Positions 44,156 to 56,531 of a DNA stretch of 64,000 nucleotides are shown piece after piece; the stretch's first letter is position 1; each line of letters opens with the position of its first letter. The DNA comes from Actinostola sp. cb2023. Lineage: Eukaryota; Cnidaria; Anthozoa; Actiniaria; Actinostolidae. The stretch spans positions 22,501-86,500 of the forward strand of contig JAUJYZ010000588.1 of assembly GCA_033675265.1 (NCBI GenBank), written 5' to 3'. Under the pieces are notes generated by a model. That model worked only from the letters and a program-made list of their open reading frames with translations. It had not been told where the DNA came from and searched no databases. Both the position numbers and the translations under genes were made by a program.

Positions 44156-45362
44156 GGTGGAGGCTAAAAGGGATGCCTCAAAAGGACCTTATTAAATATT
44201 CATTTCCATGACGTCAGTCGACGTTCTCCGAAAGAGTTCTCGGGTTCGTTTTTTTATCGACTGATCGACGGGAATTTCAAGAACTGCATGACTTGAGCCA
44301 GGGGCGTTAATGTTTTGGTAATAATAATGCGGGAAAGAGCAGGAATATTTTAAATTTTAAAATAACTAAATCCCTCTGCTCATGGATTCGCTATCACTAT
44401 GAAAAATTGAACAATTTTGTTGCAATAGACGACTCACTAGTTTGGCTATGCTAAAGATATAGAAGAAACATATCAGGCTCTAATGCAGTTCGAAACCATC
44501 ACAACGACTCGATTTTCTCAGTTTTATAGCAAATATTTTGGTAAACAAAAGAGATATTACAGGCGCGTACCTGGGCGGCATTTTCAGCTTTAAGCGAGCA
44601 ACCGAAAAGTGTTGAAGAACATCATTAAGAGCTCAGATACTGAATGAGCTCGTCCCGGCCTGTCAGTGTTCTGCAAGATCGGTTTTGGCGTGAAATTGCA
44701 GTAAGACGTAAAAGTTACTTTTAGCTTCAGCCTTCAGTGTGCCACGACGTACTGAGTGCCACATTTATTTGTTTCTCTCGGGATGTCATGGCATGATTTT
44801 TATTTACTACCGAGAAAAATCGAAATGAAATGCTCTTTGTATAAATTGCCAAGTTGAGAAATTGACACTGCAAAAACAATACCGCGCGCTGTCTAGACAC
44901 GGTGTACGAGCAGGGTCTTTGAAGAGTTCCCTTTTGGAGGCAATTGTTTGGGAACTGACACAAGGGCGAACTTTTTCAGTTGAGGAAAAGTGTTTTTTCT
45001 TGTGTAGACATGGATAGTATAGAGTTTACTGGAGAGGAATCAATACGATTGAAATGAGGCCAGAGTTAGGTTGTGACACTTACTATACGTGATTCTGAAC
45101 ATTGATAACAAATATTCTCCGATAAAAATTATCATACAGTGATAATCGATGATACTCATCACCCCATAATAATAAATAAAACCAACTTTCGGTACACTCA
45201 GAGACAGCGATTGTGCATCAGTTTTGATTTCACCATGTGTTCCGCCATATTGAATTTGATTCTTCGGGAAATGAGCTCGGGGGATTGTCGTACATTATCC
45301 GTGACGTCGTGGAATTGAATATTTAATGAGGTCCTTTTGAGGCATCCCTTTTAGCCTCCACC
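44156..45362. mobile_element. 1.2-kb MULE-like element with 9-bp TSD
   Basis: CTTAAAGCG at 44147-44155 and 45363-45371 flanks inverted ends GGTGGAGGCTAAAAGGGATG that continue about 60 bp (to TTCCATGACGTCA, with a few mismatches). A 9-bp duplication is typical of Mutator-like elements. No transposase frame; non-autonomous. It sits 170 bp upstream of the gene B zinc-finger acceptor. Confidence 0.85.
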
Positions 45363-45533
45363 CTTAAAGCGGGCTAACGCCAGCAAAGTTGGTAGAAATA
45401 TTTAGTATAATGTTTATTTTAGTCTTCGGTTTGTTGTTTGTAAGTTTTGCTTCATTTAATAAGTTAGGAAACTCAAAATAGTATTATTGTCTGTTTTTAT
45501 ATTAATGTGCATTGTTCTTGTACTTCATTTCAG

Positions 45534-46566
45534 GGTTCAATAGAAGACAACATCATGTTTGGTCAACCAATAATATACAAGGAGCGCTGTAGTATTGCAA
45601 CACAGACAGATGATTATGGCTGTTGTAATGGCTGTACTTCTATGTACATCGATACAGATTTAACTGACAACGACATAGATGATGCAAGTCAACCACATCC
45701 AACAGTTGTAGGTGATAGTGGTCATAATTCAGTTAATGCAGTTGATGGGGAATTCGTTGAAAAATGCTTCTGCTGTCCACATGGATGAACTTCCAACAAT
45801 GTTGAGTATTTTAGAGGAATTAGATTTACCCTCTGAAAAGGAATCAGTTGAAAACAGCACTCAAGCAACAGATTCACCCATCGATGATGTTAATTCGCAT
45901 TCTCAAGAGAGTGTGGCAAGTTACCTTCATGGAAATGGCAAACACACTGGAGAGAAGCCCTTTGAATGTTCTTACTGTAATAAGAAGTTTGGCCGCAAAT
46001 GTCATCTCACAACTCATCTCAGAATTCACACTGGAGAGAAGCCATTTGAATGTTCTTACTGTGATATGAAGTTTTGCCAGAACATCCTTCTCACTACTCA
46101 TCTCTGCAGTATTCACACTGGAGAGAAGCCATTTGAATGTTCTTACTGTGATAAAAAGTTTTGCCAGAAAGGCAATTTCACTGTGCATCTCAGAATTCAT
46201 ACTGGAGAGAAGCCATTTGAATGTTCTTACTGTGATAAAAAGTTTGGCCAGAAAAGCAATTACACTGCTCATCTCAGAATTCATACTGGAGAGAAGCCAT
46301 ACAAATGTATTTCTTGTGACATGACATTTCGGTACAAATCATCCCTTACATGGCATAAGTTGCAAAGTCATACTGGAGAGAAGCCATTCCGATGTTCTTA
46401 CTGTGATAAAAAGTTTGGATACAAAAGCCATCTCACAACTCATCTCAGAATTCATACTGGAGAGAAGCCATTTGGTTGTACTTATTGTGATAAAAAGTTT
46501 GGCCGCAAAAGCAATCTCACAACTCATCTCAGAAGTCATTCTGGAGAGATGATATCTACCAGCTGA
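45534..46566 (+). CDS. Gene B last exon: acidic linker plus seven C2H2 fingers, frameshifted
   Basis: Acceptor TTCATTTCAG at 45524-45533, then phase-0 [20 protein letters not shown]. At 45747-45750 there is GGGG where genes A and C have GGG. The frame then leaves the linker and stops at 45788 (CCPHG), before any finger. In the +1 frame the linker resumes ([31 protein letters not shown]) and seven C2H2 fingers follow to a TGA at 46564-46566. Finger 2 has an enlarged His spacing (HLCSIH). After the last finger (HLRSHSGEM) the sequence departs from gene C, perhaps at an insertion. Either the gene is inactive, or this is a one-base assembly error; the intact finger frame argues for a recent or artificial shift. 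Confidence 0.85.
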
Positions 46567-46823
46567 TTGGTAGATCAGCTGATTGATTTCGGAATCGTCG
46601 GCGATTTGGGTAGAAAAAAATACCACTAAATGACTCAGGAACGTCAAAAGACCACAAAATAAGTGTAAATAAAGGTGAACGTAGTAGGAGAGGAGAAAAA
46701 GAAGGGCCTGCAATCAACCCCCGTTGTTTTTGCGAACCGTTCCCTAATTAATTATTCACGAGCCTACTGCATGAATTTAAAATCACACTTGTCAGAATCA
46801 TCCAATCATAATTATAGACACAC
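46567..46823. other. Spacer after gene B
   Basis: Contains CTACCAGCTGATTGGTAGAT just after the stop, a small hairpin, and GGGCCTGCAATCAACCCCCG, resembling the interior of the nested GCCTGCGTAGC element near 41970. Probably a transposon remnant. Confidence 0.4.
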
Positions 46824-49800
46824 GACGTCAACATTTCCTCCAATTAGAAACTAGTCTCTACAATGTTATGTACAGAACAACAGAGGAAACTATAGATATA
46901 TCACAGAACATATATCACGCGCGGCAGTAGACGCACATGACGTCAACATTTCCTCCAATTAGAAACTAGTCTCTACAATGTTATGTACAGAACAACAGAG
47001 GAAACTATAGATATATCACAGAACATATATCACGCGCGGCAGTAGACGCACATGACGTCAACATTTCCTCCAATTAGAAAAAACTAGTCTCTACAATGTT
47101 ATGTACAGAACAACAGAGGAAACTATAGATATATCACAGAACATATATCACGCGCGGCAGTAGACGCACATGACGTCAACATTTCCTCCAATTAGAAACT
47201 AGTCTCTACAATGTTATGTACAGAACAACAGAGGAAACTATAGATATATCACAGAACATATATCACGCGCGGCAGTAGACGCACATGACGTCAACATTTC
47301 CTCCAATTAGAAACTAGTCTCTACAATGTTATGTACAGAACAACAGAGGAAACTATAGATATATCACAGAACATATATCACGCGCGGCAGTAGACGCACA
47401 TGACGTCAACATTTCCTCCAATTAGAAACTAGTCTCTACAATGTTATGTACAGAACAACAGAGGAAACTATAGATATATCACAGAACATATATCACGCGC
47501 GGCAGTAGACGCACATGACGTCAACATTTCCTCCAATTAGAAACTAGTCTCTACAATGTTATGTACAGAACAACAGAGGAAACTATAGATATATCACAGA
47601 ACATATATCACGCGCGGCAGTAGACGCACATGACGTCAACATTTCCTCCAATTAGAAACTAGTCTCTACAATGTTATGTACAGAACAACAGAGGAAACTA
47701 TAGATATATCACAGAACATATATCACGCGCGGCAGTAGACGCACATGACGTCAACATTTCCTACAATTAGAAACTAGTCTCTACAATGTTATGTACAGAA
47801 CAGAACAGACAGAGGAAACTATAGATATATCACAGAACATATATCACGCGCGGCAGTAGACGCACATGACGTCAACATTTCCTCCAATTAGAAACTAGTC
47901 TCTACAATGTTATGTACAGAACAACAGAGGAAACTATAGATATATCACAGAACATATATCACGCGCGGCAGTAGACGCACATGACGTCAACATTTCCTCC
48001 AATTAGAAACTAGTCTCTACAATGTTATGTACAGAACAACAGAGGAAACTATAGATATATCACAGAACATATATCACGCGCGGCAGTAGACGCACATGAC
48101 GTCAACATTTCCTCCAATTAGAAACTAGTCTCTACAATGTTATGTACAGAACAACAGAGGAAACTATAGATATATCACAGAACATATATCACGCGCGGCA
48201 GTAGACGCACATGACGTCAACATTTCCTCCAATTAGAAACTAGTCTCTACAATGTTATGTACAGAACAACAGAGGAAACTATATATATATCACAGAACAT
48301 ATATCACGCGCGGCAGTAGACGCACATGACGTCAACATTTCCTCCAATTAGAAACTAGTCTCTACAATGTTATGTACAGAACAACAGAGGAAACTATAGA
48401 TATATCACAGAACATATATCACGCGCGGCAGTAGACGCACATGACGTCAACATTTCCTCCAATTAGAAACTAGTCTCTACAATGTTATGTACAGAACAAC
48501 AGAGGAAACTATAGATATATCACAGAACATATATCACGCGCGGCAGTAGACGCACATGACGTCAACATTTCCTCCAATTAGAAACTAGTCTCTACAATGT
48601 TATGTACAGAACAACAGAGGAAACTATAGATATATCACAGAACATATATCACGCGCGGCAGTAGACGCACATGACGTCAACATTTCCTCCAATTAGAAAC
48701 TAGTCTCTACAATGTTATGTACAGAACAACAGAGGAAACTATAGATATATCACAGAACATATATCACGCGCGGCAGTAGACACACATGACGTCAACATTT
48801 CCTCCAATTAGAAAACTAGTCTCTACAATGTTATGTACAGAAATACAGAGGAAACTATAGATATATCACAGAACATATATCACGCGCGGCAGTAGACGCA
48901 CATGACGTCAACATTTCCTCCAATTAGAAACTACTAGTCTCTACAATGTTATGTACATTAATACAGAGGAAACTATAGATATATCACAGAACATATATCA
49001 CGCGCGGCAGTAGACGCACATGACGTCAACATTTCCTCCAATTAGAAACTACTAGTCTCTACAATGTTATGTACATTAATACAGAGGAAACTATAGATAT
49101 ATCACAGAACATATATCACGCGCGGCAGTAGACGCACATGACGTCAACATTTCCTCCAATTAGAAACTAGTCTCTACAATGTTATGTACAGAACAACAGA
49201 GGAAACTATAGATATATCACAGAACATATATCACGCGCGGCAGTAGACGCACATGACGTCAACATTTCCTCCTATTAGAATATACTAGTCTCTACAATGT
49301 TATGTACAGAACAACAGAGGAAACTATAGATATATCACAGAACATATATCACACGCGGCAGTAGATGCACATGACGTCAACATTTCCTCCAATTAGAAAC
49401 TAGTCTCTACAATGTTATGTACAGAACAACAGAGGAAACTATAGATATATCACAGAACATATATCACGCGCGGCAGTAGACGCACATGACGTCAACATTT
49501 CCTCCAATTAGAAACTAGTCTCTACAATGTTATGTACAGAACAACAGAGGAAACTATAGATATATCACAGAACATATATCACGCGCGGCAGTAGACGCAC
49601 ATGACGTCAACATTTCCTCCAATTAGAAACTAGTCTCTACAATGTTATGTACAGAACAACAGAGGAAACTATAGATATATCACAGAACATATATCACGCG
49701 CGGCAGTAGACGCACATGACGTCAACATTTCCTCCAATTAGAAACTAGTCTCTACAATGTTATGTACAGAACAACAGAGGAAACTATAGATATATCACAG

Positions 49801-52800
49801 AACATATATCACGCGCGGCAGTAGACGCACATGACGTCAACATTTCCTCCAATTAGAAACTAGTCTCTACAATGTTATGTACAGAACAACAGAGGAAACT
49901 ATAGATATATCACAGAACATATATCACGCGCGGCAGTAGACGCACATGACGTCAACATTTCCTCCAATTAGAAACTAGTCTCTACAATGTTATGTACAGA
50001 ACAACAGAGGAAACTATAGATATATCACAGAACATATATCACGCGCGGCAGTAGACGCACATGACGTCAACATTTCCTCCAATTAGAAACTAGTCTCTAC
50101 AATGTTATGTACAGAACAACAGAGGAAACTATAGATATATCACAGAACATATATCACGCGCGGCAGTAGACGCACATGACGTCAACATTTTCTCCAATTA
50201 GAAACTAGTCTCTACAATGTTATGTACAGAACAACAGAGGAAACTATAGATATATCACAGAACATATATCACGCGCGGCAGTAGACGCACATGACGTCAA
50301 CATTTCTTCCAATTAGAAACTAGTCTCTACAATGTTATGTACAGAACAACAGAGGAAACTATAGATATATCACAGAACATATATCACGCGCGGCAGTAGA
50401 CGCACATGACGTCAACATTTCCTCCAATTAGAAACTAGTTTCTACAATGTTATGTACAGAACAACAGAGGAAACAATAGATATATCACAGAACATATATC
50501 ACGCGCGGCAGTAGACGCACATGACGTCAACATTTCCTCCAATTAGAAACTAGTCTCTACAATGTTATGTACAGAAATACAGAGAAAACTATAGATATAT
50601 CACAGAACATATATCACGCGCGGCAGTAGACGCACATGACGTCAACATTTCCTCCAATTAGAAACTAGTCTCTACAATGTTATGTACAGAACAACAGAGG
50701 AAACTATAGATATATCACAGAACATATATCACGCGCGGCAGTAGACGCACATGACGTCAACATTTCCTCCAATTAGAAACTAGTCTCTACAATGTTATGT
50801 ACAGAACAACAGAGGAAACAATAGATATATCACAGAACATATATCACGCGCGGCAGTAGACGCACATGACGTCAACATTTCCTCCAATTAGAAACTAGTC
50901 TCTACAATGTTATGTACAGAACAACAGAGGAAACTATAGATATATCACAGAACATATATCACGCGCGGCAGTAGACGCACATGACGTCAACATTTCCTCC
51001 AATTAGAAACTAGTCTCTACAATGTTATGTACAGAACAACAGAGGAAACTATAGATATATCACAGAACATATATCACGCGCGGCAGTAGACGCACATGAC
51101 GTCAACATTTCCTCCAATTAGAAACTAGTCTCTACAATGTTATGTACAGAACAACAGAGGAAACTATAGATATATCACAGAACATATATCACGCGCGGCA
51201 GTAGACGCACATGACGTCAACATTTCCTCCAATTAGAAACTAGTCTCTACAATGTTATGTACAGAACAACAGAGGAAACTATAGATATATCACAGAACAT
51301 ATATCACGCGCGGCAGTAGACGCACATGACGTCAACATTTCCTCCAATTAGAAACTAGTCTCTACAATGTTATGTACAGAACAACAGAGGAAACTATAGA
51401 TATATCACAGAACATATATCACGCGCGGCAGTAGACGCACATGACGTCAACATTTCTTCCAATTAGAAACTAGTCTCTACAATGTTATGTACAGAACAAC
51501 AGAGGAAACTATAGATATATCACAGAACATATATCACGCGCGGCAGTAGACGCACATGACGTCAACATTTCCTCCAATTAGAAACTAGTTTCTACAATGT
51601 TATGTACAGAACAACAGAGGAAACAATAGATATATCACAGAACATATATCACGCGCGGCAGTAGACGCACATGACGTCAACATTTCCTCCAATTAGAAAC
51701 TAGTCTCTACAATGTTATGTACATTAATACAGAGAAAACTATAGATATATCACAGAACATATATCACGCGCGGCAGTAGACGCACATGACGTCAACATTT
51801 CCTCCAATTAGAAACTAGTCTCTACAATGTTATGTACAGAACAACAGAGGAAACTATAGATATATCACAGAACATATATCACGCGCGGCAGTAGACGCAC
51901 ATGACGTCAACATTTCCTCCAATTAGAAACTAGTCTCTACAATGTTATGTACAGAACAACAGAGGAAACAATAGATATATCACAGAACATATATCACGCG
52001 CGGCAGTAGACGCACATGACGTCAACATTTCCTCCAATTAGAAACTAGTCTCTACAATGTTATGTACATTAATACAGAGAAAACTATAGATATATCACAG
52101 AACATATATCACGCGCGGCAGTAGACGCACATGACGTCAACATTTCCTCCAATTAGAAACTAGTCTCTACAATGTTATGTACAGAACAACAGAGGAAACT
52201 ATAGATATATCACAGAACATATATCACGCGCGGCAGTAGACGCACATGACGTCAACATTTCCTCCAATTAGAAACTAGTCTCTACAATGTTATGTACAGA
52301 ACAACAGAGGAAACTATAGATATATCACAGAACATATATCACGCGCGGCAGTAGACGCACATGACGTCAACATTTCCTCCAATTAGAAACTAGTCTCTAC
52401 AATGTTATGTACAGAACAACAGAGGAAACTATAGATATATCACAGAACATATATCACGCGCGGCAGTAGACGCACATGACGTCAACATTTCCTCCAATTA
52501 GAAACTAGTCTCTACAATGTTATGTACAGAACAACAGAGGAAACTATAGATATATCACAGAACATATATCACGCGCGGCAGTAGACGCACATGACGTCAA
52601 CATTTCCTCCAATTAGAAACTAGTCTCTACAATGTTATGTACAGAACAACAGAGGAAACTATAGATATATCACAGAACATATATCACGCGCGGCAGTAGA
52701 CGCACATGACGTCAACATTTCCTCCAATTAGAAACTAGTCTCTACAATGTTATGTACAGAACAACAGAGGAAACTATAGATATATCACAGAACATATATC

Positions 52801-52908
52801 ACGCGCGGCAGTAGACGCACATGACGTCAACATTTCCTCCAATTAGAAACTAGTCTCTACAATGTTATGTACAGAACAACAGAGGAAACTATAGATATAT
52901 CACAGAAC
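46824..52908. repeat. 6.1-kb satellite of about 53 units of 115 bp
   Basis: Near-identical head-to-tail units containing GACGTCAACATTTCCTCCAA, GAAACTAGTCTCTACAATGT, AACTATAGATATATCACAGA and CACGCGCGGCAGTAGACGCA. Nearly every unit has the palindromic octamer TGACGTCA (CRE consensus). Rare variants (TTCTTCC, CTAGTTTC, AAACAATAG, ATACAGAGAAAAC) recur 1150 bp apart (about 50300-50820 and 51450-51970), so one ten-unit block was duplicated. It lies between the tail-to-tail genes B and C and ends abruptly at CACAGAAC|CGAGTTTTGC. Confidence 0.97.
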
Positions 52909-53085
52909 CGAGTTTTGCAAAGACGATGCTGTGGACATTGTAGACTGTATTTCATCTGAAATTGTTGGCAAATCTAATGCAAAACTATCTTGACTCTGTG
53001 GAAAACACTCTGTCAATATGTCAAAAGTTACATTTGGGAAATCATCATCAATAGAGACATAATCAAAAGTGAAAAATTCCTCCAT
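52900..53085 (-). CDS. Possible first exon fragment of an unrecognised gene, cut by the satellite
   Basis: On the minus strand ATG at 53085 (AACATGG) opens about 61 codons: MEEFFTFDYVSIDDDFP then NVTFDILTECFPQSQDSFAL and DLPTISDEIQSTMSTASS. It is acidic and hydrophobic, in the style of an activation or regulatory segment; no family recognised. The frame runs into satellite sequence after LQNS and stops. Upstream on the same strand are CCAAT boxes (GCCAATCA, ACCAATCA), TTTAAATAAA, and CCATAGCAACAG, close to an RFX X-box half. A longer frame from 53145 is possible. No donor is seen before the satellite. Confidence 0.4.
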   Translation of the reverse strand: MEEFFTFDYVSIDDDFPNVTFDILTECFPQSQDSFALDLPTISDEIQSTMSTASSLQNSVL

Positions 53086-53208
53086 GTTTTGAAAAAGTCT
53101 CAATTGTTGAAGGTGATTTCCTGTTGCTATGGTGATTTGTATCAATGCAGTGATTGGTGGATTTATTTAAAAGCAGTTAAATGATTGGCTCACATAACTG
53201 TCCGATTA

Positions 53209-53462
53209 CAGGTGTCCGATTACAGCCAACTGTCCGATTACAGGTATCCGATTACAACTTCCAGATTGATTAGTGAAAAATAGGACAGTCTCTCAACCAA
53301 TCAGATTCGAGGAAATTGTAATAGTTATGATTAATGCTAAAATAGGACAGTCTCTCAACCAATCAGATTCGAGGAAATTGTAATAGTTATGATTAATGCT
53401 AAAATAGGACAGTCTCTCAACCAATCAGATTCGAGGAAATTGTAATAGTTATGATTAGTATT
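53209..53462. repeat. GTCCGATTACAG repeats and 62-bp tandem repeat
   Basis: Four diverged copies of (G)TCCGATTACAG at about 53200-53260, then three copies of a 62-bp unit containing AAATAGGACAGTCTCTCAAC and CAATCAGATTCGAGGAAATT at 53277-53462. Each unit has an ATTGG/CCAAT core. Function unknown. Confidence 0.8.
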
Positions 53463-53971
53463 GAAATAGTTTTGAGGCTACAGCGACGCTTAGTACTCGC
53501 GCCATTATTTGGACAGCGCGACAATCAAAAACAGCACTTCGACCGCACTTTCAGTGAACTTTACCAATTTAAAAAAAAAATGAAAAGGCGCTGGAACTTT
53601 TTAACATGCTTTTCGTAAACAGTTTACCCAAAGGTATCATCTGGCAAAAAATTGAGACATTTGTCCAAAGGGTCGCAAACCGGCGATCCTCGGTTTATCA
53701 GACTTTCACTCTTAATTAGACTATTTACCTGGAAAATGCCTGAAAGACTGGTATAAAGACACACGTATTAATCGAGAACATTCTGTAAGCATTAAAGGCT
53801 TTTCTGCATGATAACTTCTATGTGGATGAAAAGTTCGTGATTGCTTATTTATTGCATCTTGGGGATATTGAACGTGCAGAAAAGGAATTAGAACAAGAAA
53901 TGCAGAAGAGATGAAAAGAAAGACTTGATTTCCAATGCGAGAAGATATAAACTAAATAAATTGCGATTCAA
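53463..53971. other. Nothing recognised
   Basis: AT-rich sequence. A plus-strand stretch near 53850-53915 reads as a Glu-rich helix in one frame (AEKELEQEMQKR) but is short and unsupported. Confidence 0.35.
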
Positions 53972-54375
53972 ATTAGCCACTTTAGAAACGAGTAAAGTAC
54001 TGGGAACGAGTTTTTAGAATTAATCTAAAAATTAATCCATCACAAGAAAGAGCATGTCACAATTAGCAGTATTACAAAGTTTCAAAAGGTTTTGTTAGAT
54101 ATTGAACGAGTAACAGCTTTCCAAATATCGCAAAAATTACAAAGAAATGTATGTTTAGTAGGGACGCTTAATTGTAACCATACATTTCTTTGTAATTTTT
54201 GCAGATTTTAAATGTCTGCAGTTCATTTGCTACTTGTCCAAACCCTATCAAACTCCTAAAACTTACTAATTCTGATATGCTCTTTCTTGTGATGGGGTTC
54301 ATTTTTTAATTAGATTAATCCTTAAAACTCGTTCCCAGTCCTCCACTCGTTCTAAAGTGGCTAATTGATATGTAC
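53972..54375. mobile_element. Fold-back element
   Basis: AATTAGCCACTTTAGAA...GAGT at 53970 and its complement CTAAAGTGGCTAATT near 54352-54368 are ends of a palindrome of about 400 bp. The inner arms include GCAAAAATTACAAAGAAATG and its complement around a loop near 54155-54180. Arms are diverged. No coding capacity. Confidence 0.7.
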
Positions 54376-54384
54376 ATGAAAGAA

Positions 54385-56245
54385 CACAGGCAGCCCAACC
54401 ATTGCTTTTAAGGCTACTAAATAATCAAGTAAAATGATGTTTGCGTCTTTTTGATGGGTTTCCTGTGGTAGAGAGCGCGCGCGCAATACGTATTATGTTG
54501 GGTTCCCTGTTCATAGAATTGTATGTTAGGATCCCTGTGCGTGTCCCACAGGACGCGTCCGTACATGTGTACATTGCTGCGGGCCAGAGGAGGTTGGTCA
54601 CTACCCCGCGGAGAATCATGGGTAATATTCAAAATTATTCAGTTGATGTCAAACCGTCGTGAAGACAGGAGCTCACGGAGGTATTCCAAACTCAATTATA
54701 GTGACTATGAACGCTCTCGAAGAACAAGAAGTTAACTCAGATGTATTTTGGTTTTAACTCAGACTGAAACAAGACTTTTTTAGATGTCGGAACACCGCTT
54801 TTCAGGAGTGCTTTTTGAGGCTTCGGAGCGTTGCGTGACTGCATGACCACTAATGACGGCTGCGAAGGAGACACTTCGCTACACATGGGATCGCTTCGAG
54901 GATGATAGTTGGACACGTCACATCAATGTGCTTCATGATTACTCCTTCATACCTGCTGGACACATAGTGTACTACATCGTTTTTTCTAGGATACTGAAAC
55001 GCAATTCTTCGTGTGCAACCAAATTTCGAAATATTATTTCCTTTGCCAAATAAAATAAAATGCTTATGAGCTTGTAGAACTATCAAAATAACACCTCTGG
55101 GCCAAATTTTGGAGCACTAGAGCATTTCTTTACCGAGCTATGGGCGAACGAATTTCCAAATATTCCAGTGTGTTTGTATAGCGGCGCCATGTTGGATGAT
55201 AGCTGTTGTCATCCAACATGGCTGCCAAGATTTCAAAAATTAAATTCAAGCTTAGAGTTGATATACATTACTTAGTTTCACTATAAATAGAACTTCTAAA
55301 CATGTAGAAAAAACTAAAAACAATGAATTGGGTACAAATTTGTTGTTTTCCACGACTTTTCAGAGACGTGGCGAGCAGCCGACTAGCGTTTGGTAAGAGT
55401 TGCGTGACACAATTCAAACTTCGATAACTCGGACACAAAACATCGAGCCCATCTGAAAATTTCTACAATAATTCATATTTCAATTCTCTAAAACACTGCA
55501 AAGAATCAAGTTGATAGGATTCATAACTAAATATTAGTATTAATTTTTGTGGTATGTGACGTCACTTGCACAAGAAGAATAAATCACTGAAGATTGTCGA
55601 GACGATCCGAACGTGGCGCCATTTTGTTATTGACCCGTAAAATTCCCAATTTTAAAATCTCTGTATCTCCGAAACCGTTGAGGGGTCGAGGGGGGCCGAC
55701 CACTCAAAATCATATATTAGTTATTCAACTTTCTAGATATGTAAAAATTGTTGGATTATTTTCTAATGATATGTGAATTTACATGGTTTGAAAATACATA
55801 CTTTGGAGAGTTCGTCTCAGCGAGAAGTTTCCGACATGACTGAAAATGATGGCAACATTTTACTGAAAATGTTACTTACTTTTCTATTATTTTACGATAT
55901 TTTGATTCTTTGATACATAAACATTGATTTTGAAGATATACACTATAGACCTTTTACTGGATACGATTGAAAAATTGCTTATTCACTGTCTTTGTAAGAA
56001 TTTTCAAGTGAATAATTGTCACACCAGAGCGACCTTAAATGGGTAATTTTGATTGGTCGAGCGAATCACGTGATAAGTGTCCAACCTCCTCTATCTGGCT
56101 GCGGGCGCTTCTTGCGGGACACACACAGGAATCCCAACATAGGACGTTACTCAGCACAGGGACTGAGCCCAACATATACGTATTGCGCACGCGCGCTCTA
56201 CCACAGGAAACCCAAAGCAATGGTTGGGCTGCCTGTGATACCATA
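54385..56245. mobile_element. 1.86-kb element with ACAGGCAGCCCAACCATTGC ends
   Basis: ACAGGCAGCCCAACCATTGC at about 54389 and GCAATGGTTGGGCTGCCTGT ending at 56235 are perfect inverted ends. The inverted similarity continues about 220 bp (CTACCACAGGAAACCCA, CAATACGTAT, GGTTGG(T/A)C), with repeated GGGTTCCCTGT-like motifs. The interior (54650-56060) has no recognised gene; frames at 54853-55053 and 55594-55776 match no family I know. Confidence 0.7.
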
Positions 56246-56531
56246 TGGACTAATATACGTTAATATCAATTTATAAGATCAGCTTACTTGAGGTGCGAAT
56301 TTTTCGATGATAACGTCTTTGAACGGCAAATCAAAGTACTAAGTAAAGCTTGGGAGAAATTGTCGTACACATTTATTTTTAATTCATCACATCTGTAGTT
56401 AATCCAGACGACACATATTCAAACACTCATGATTTAATATTATCCTTTCGTCCGTGATCTGACTAAATAGCAACCCAACATAAAACACAGGGAGCCCAAT
56501 ATTAGTGTCCCTGGCTACTCGCAGTACTCGC
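56246..56531 (-). other. 3' flank of gene C
   Basis: Contains CACAGGGAGCCCAATATTAG at 56488 and CTGGCTACTCGCAGTACTCG, also found at 11836-11860 past the gene A array, so this 3' flank is shared by the paralogues. AATTCATCACATC... is unremarkable; no poly(A) signal assigned. Confidence 0.5.

Noticed and set aside
46824..52908. CRISPR array
   Set aside because: Units are contiguous with no unique spacers, and the genome is animal.
54417..55086. Several 60-80-codon frames on both strands
   Set aside because: They lie within the inverted arms and interior of the 54.4-56.2-kb element, overlap each other and match no family.
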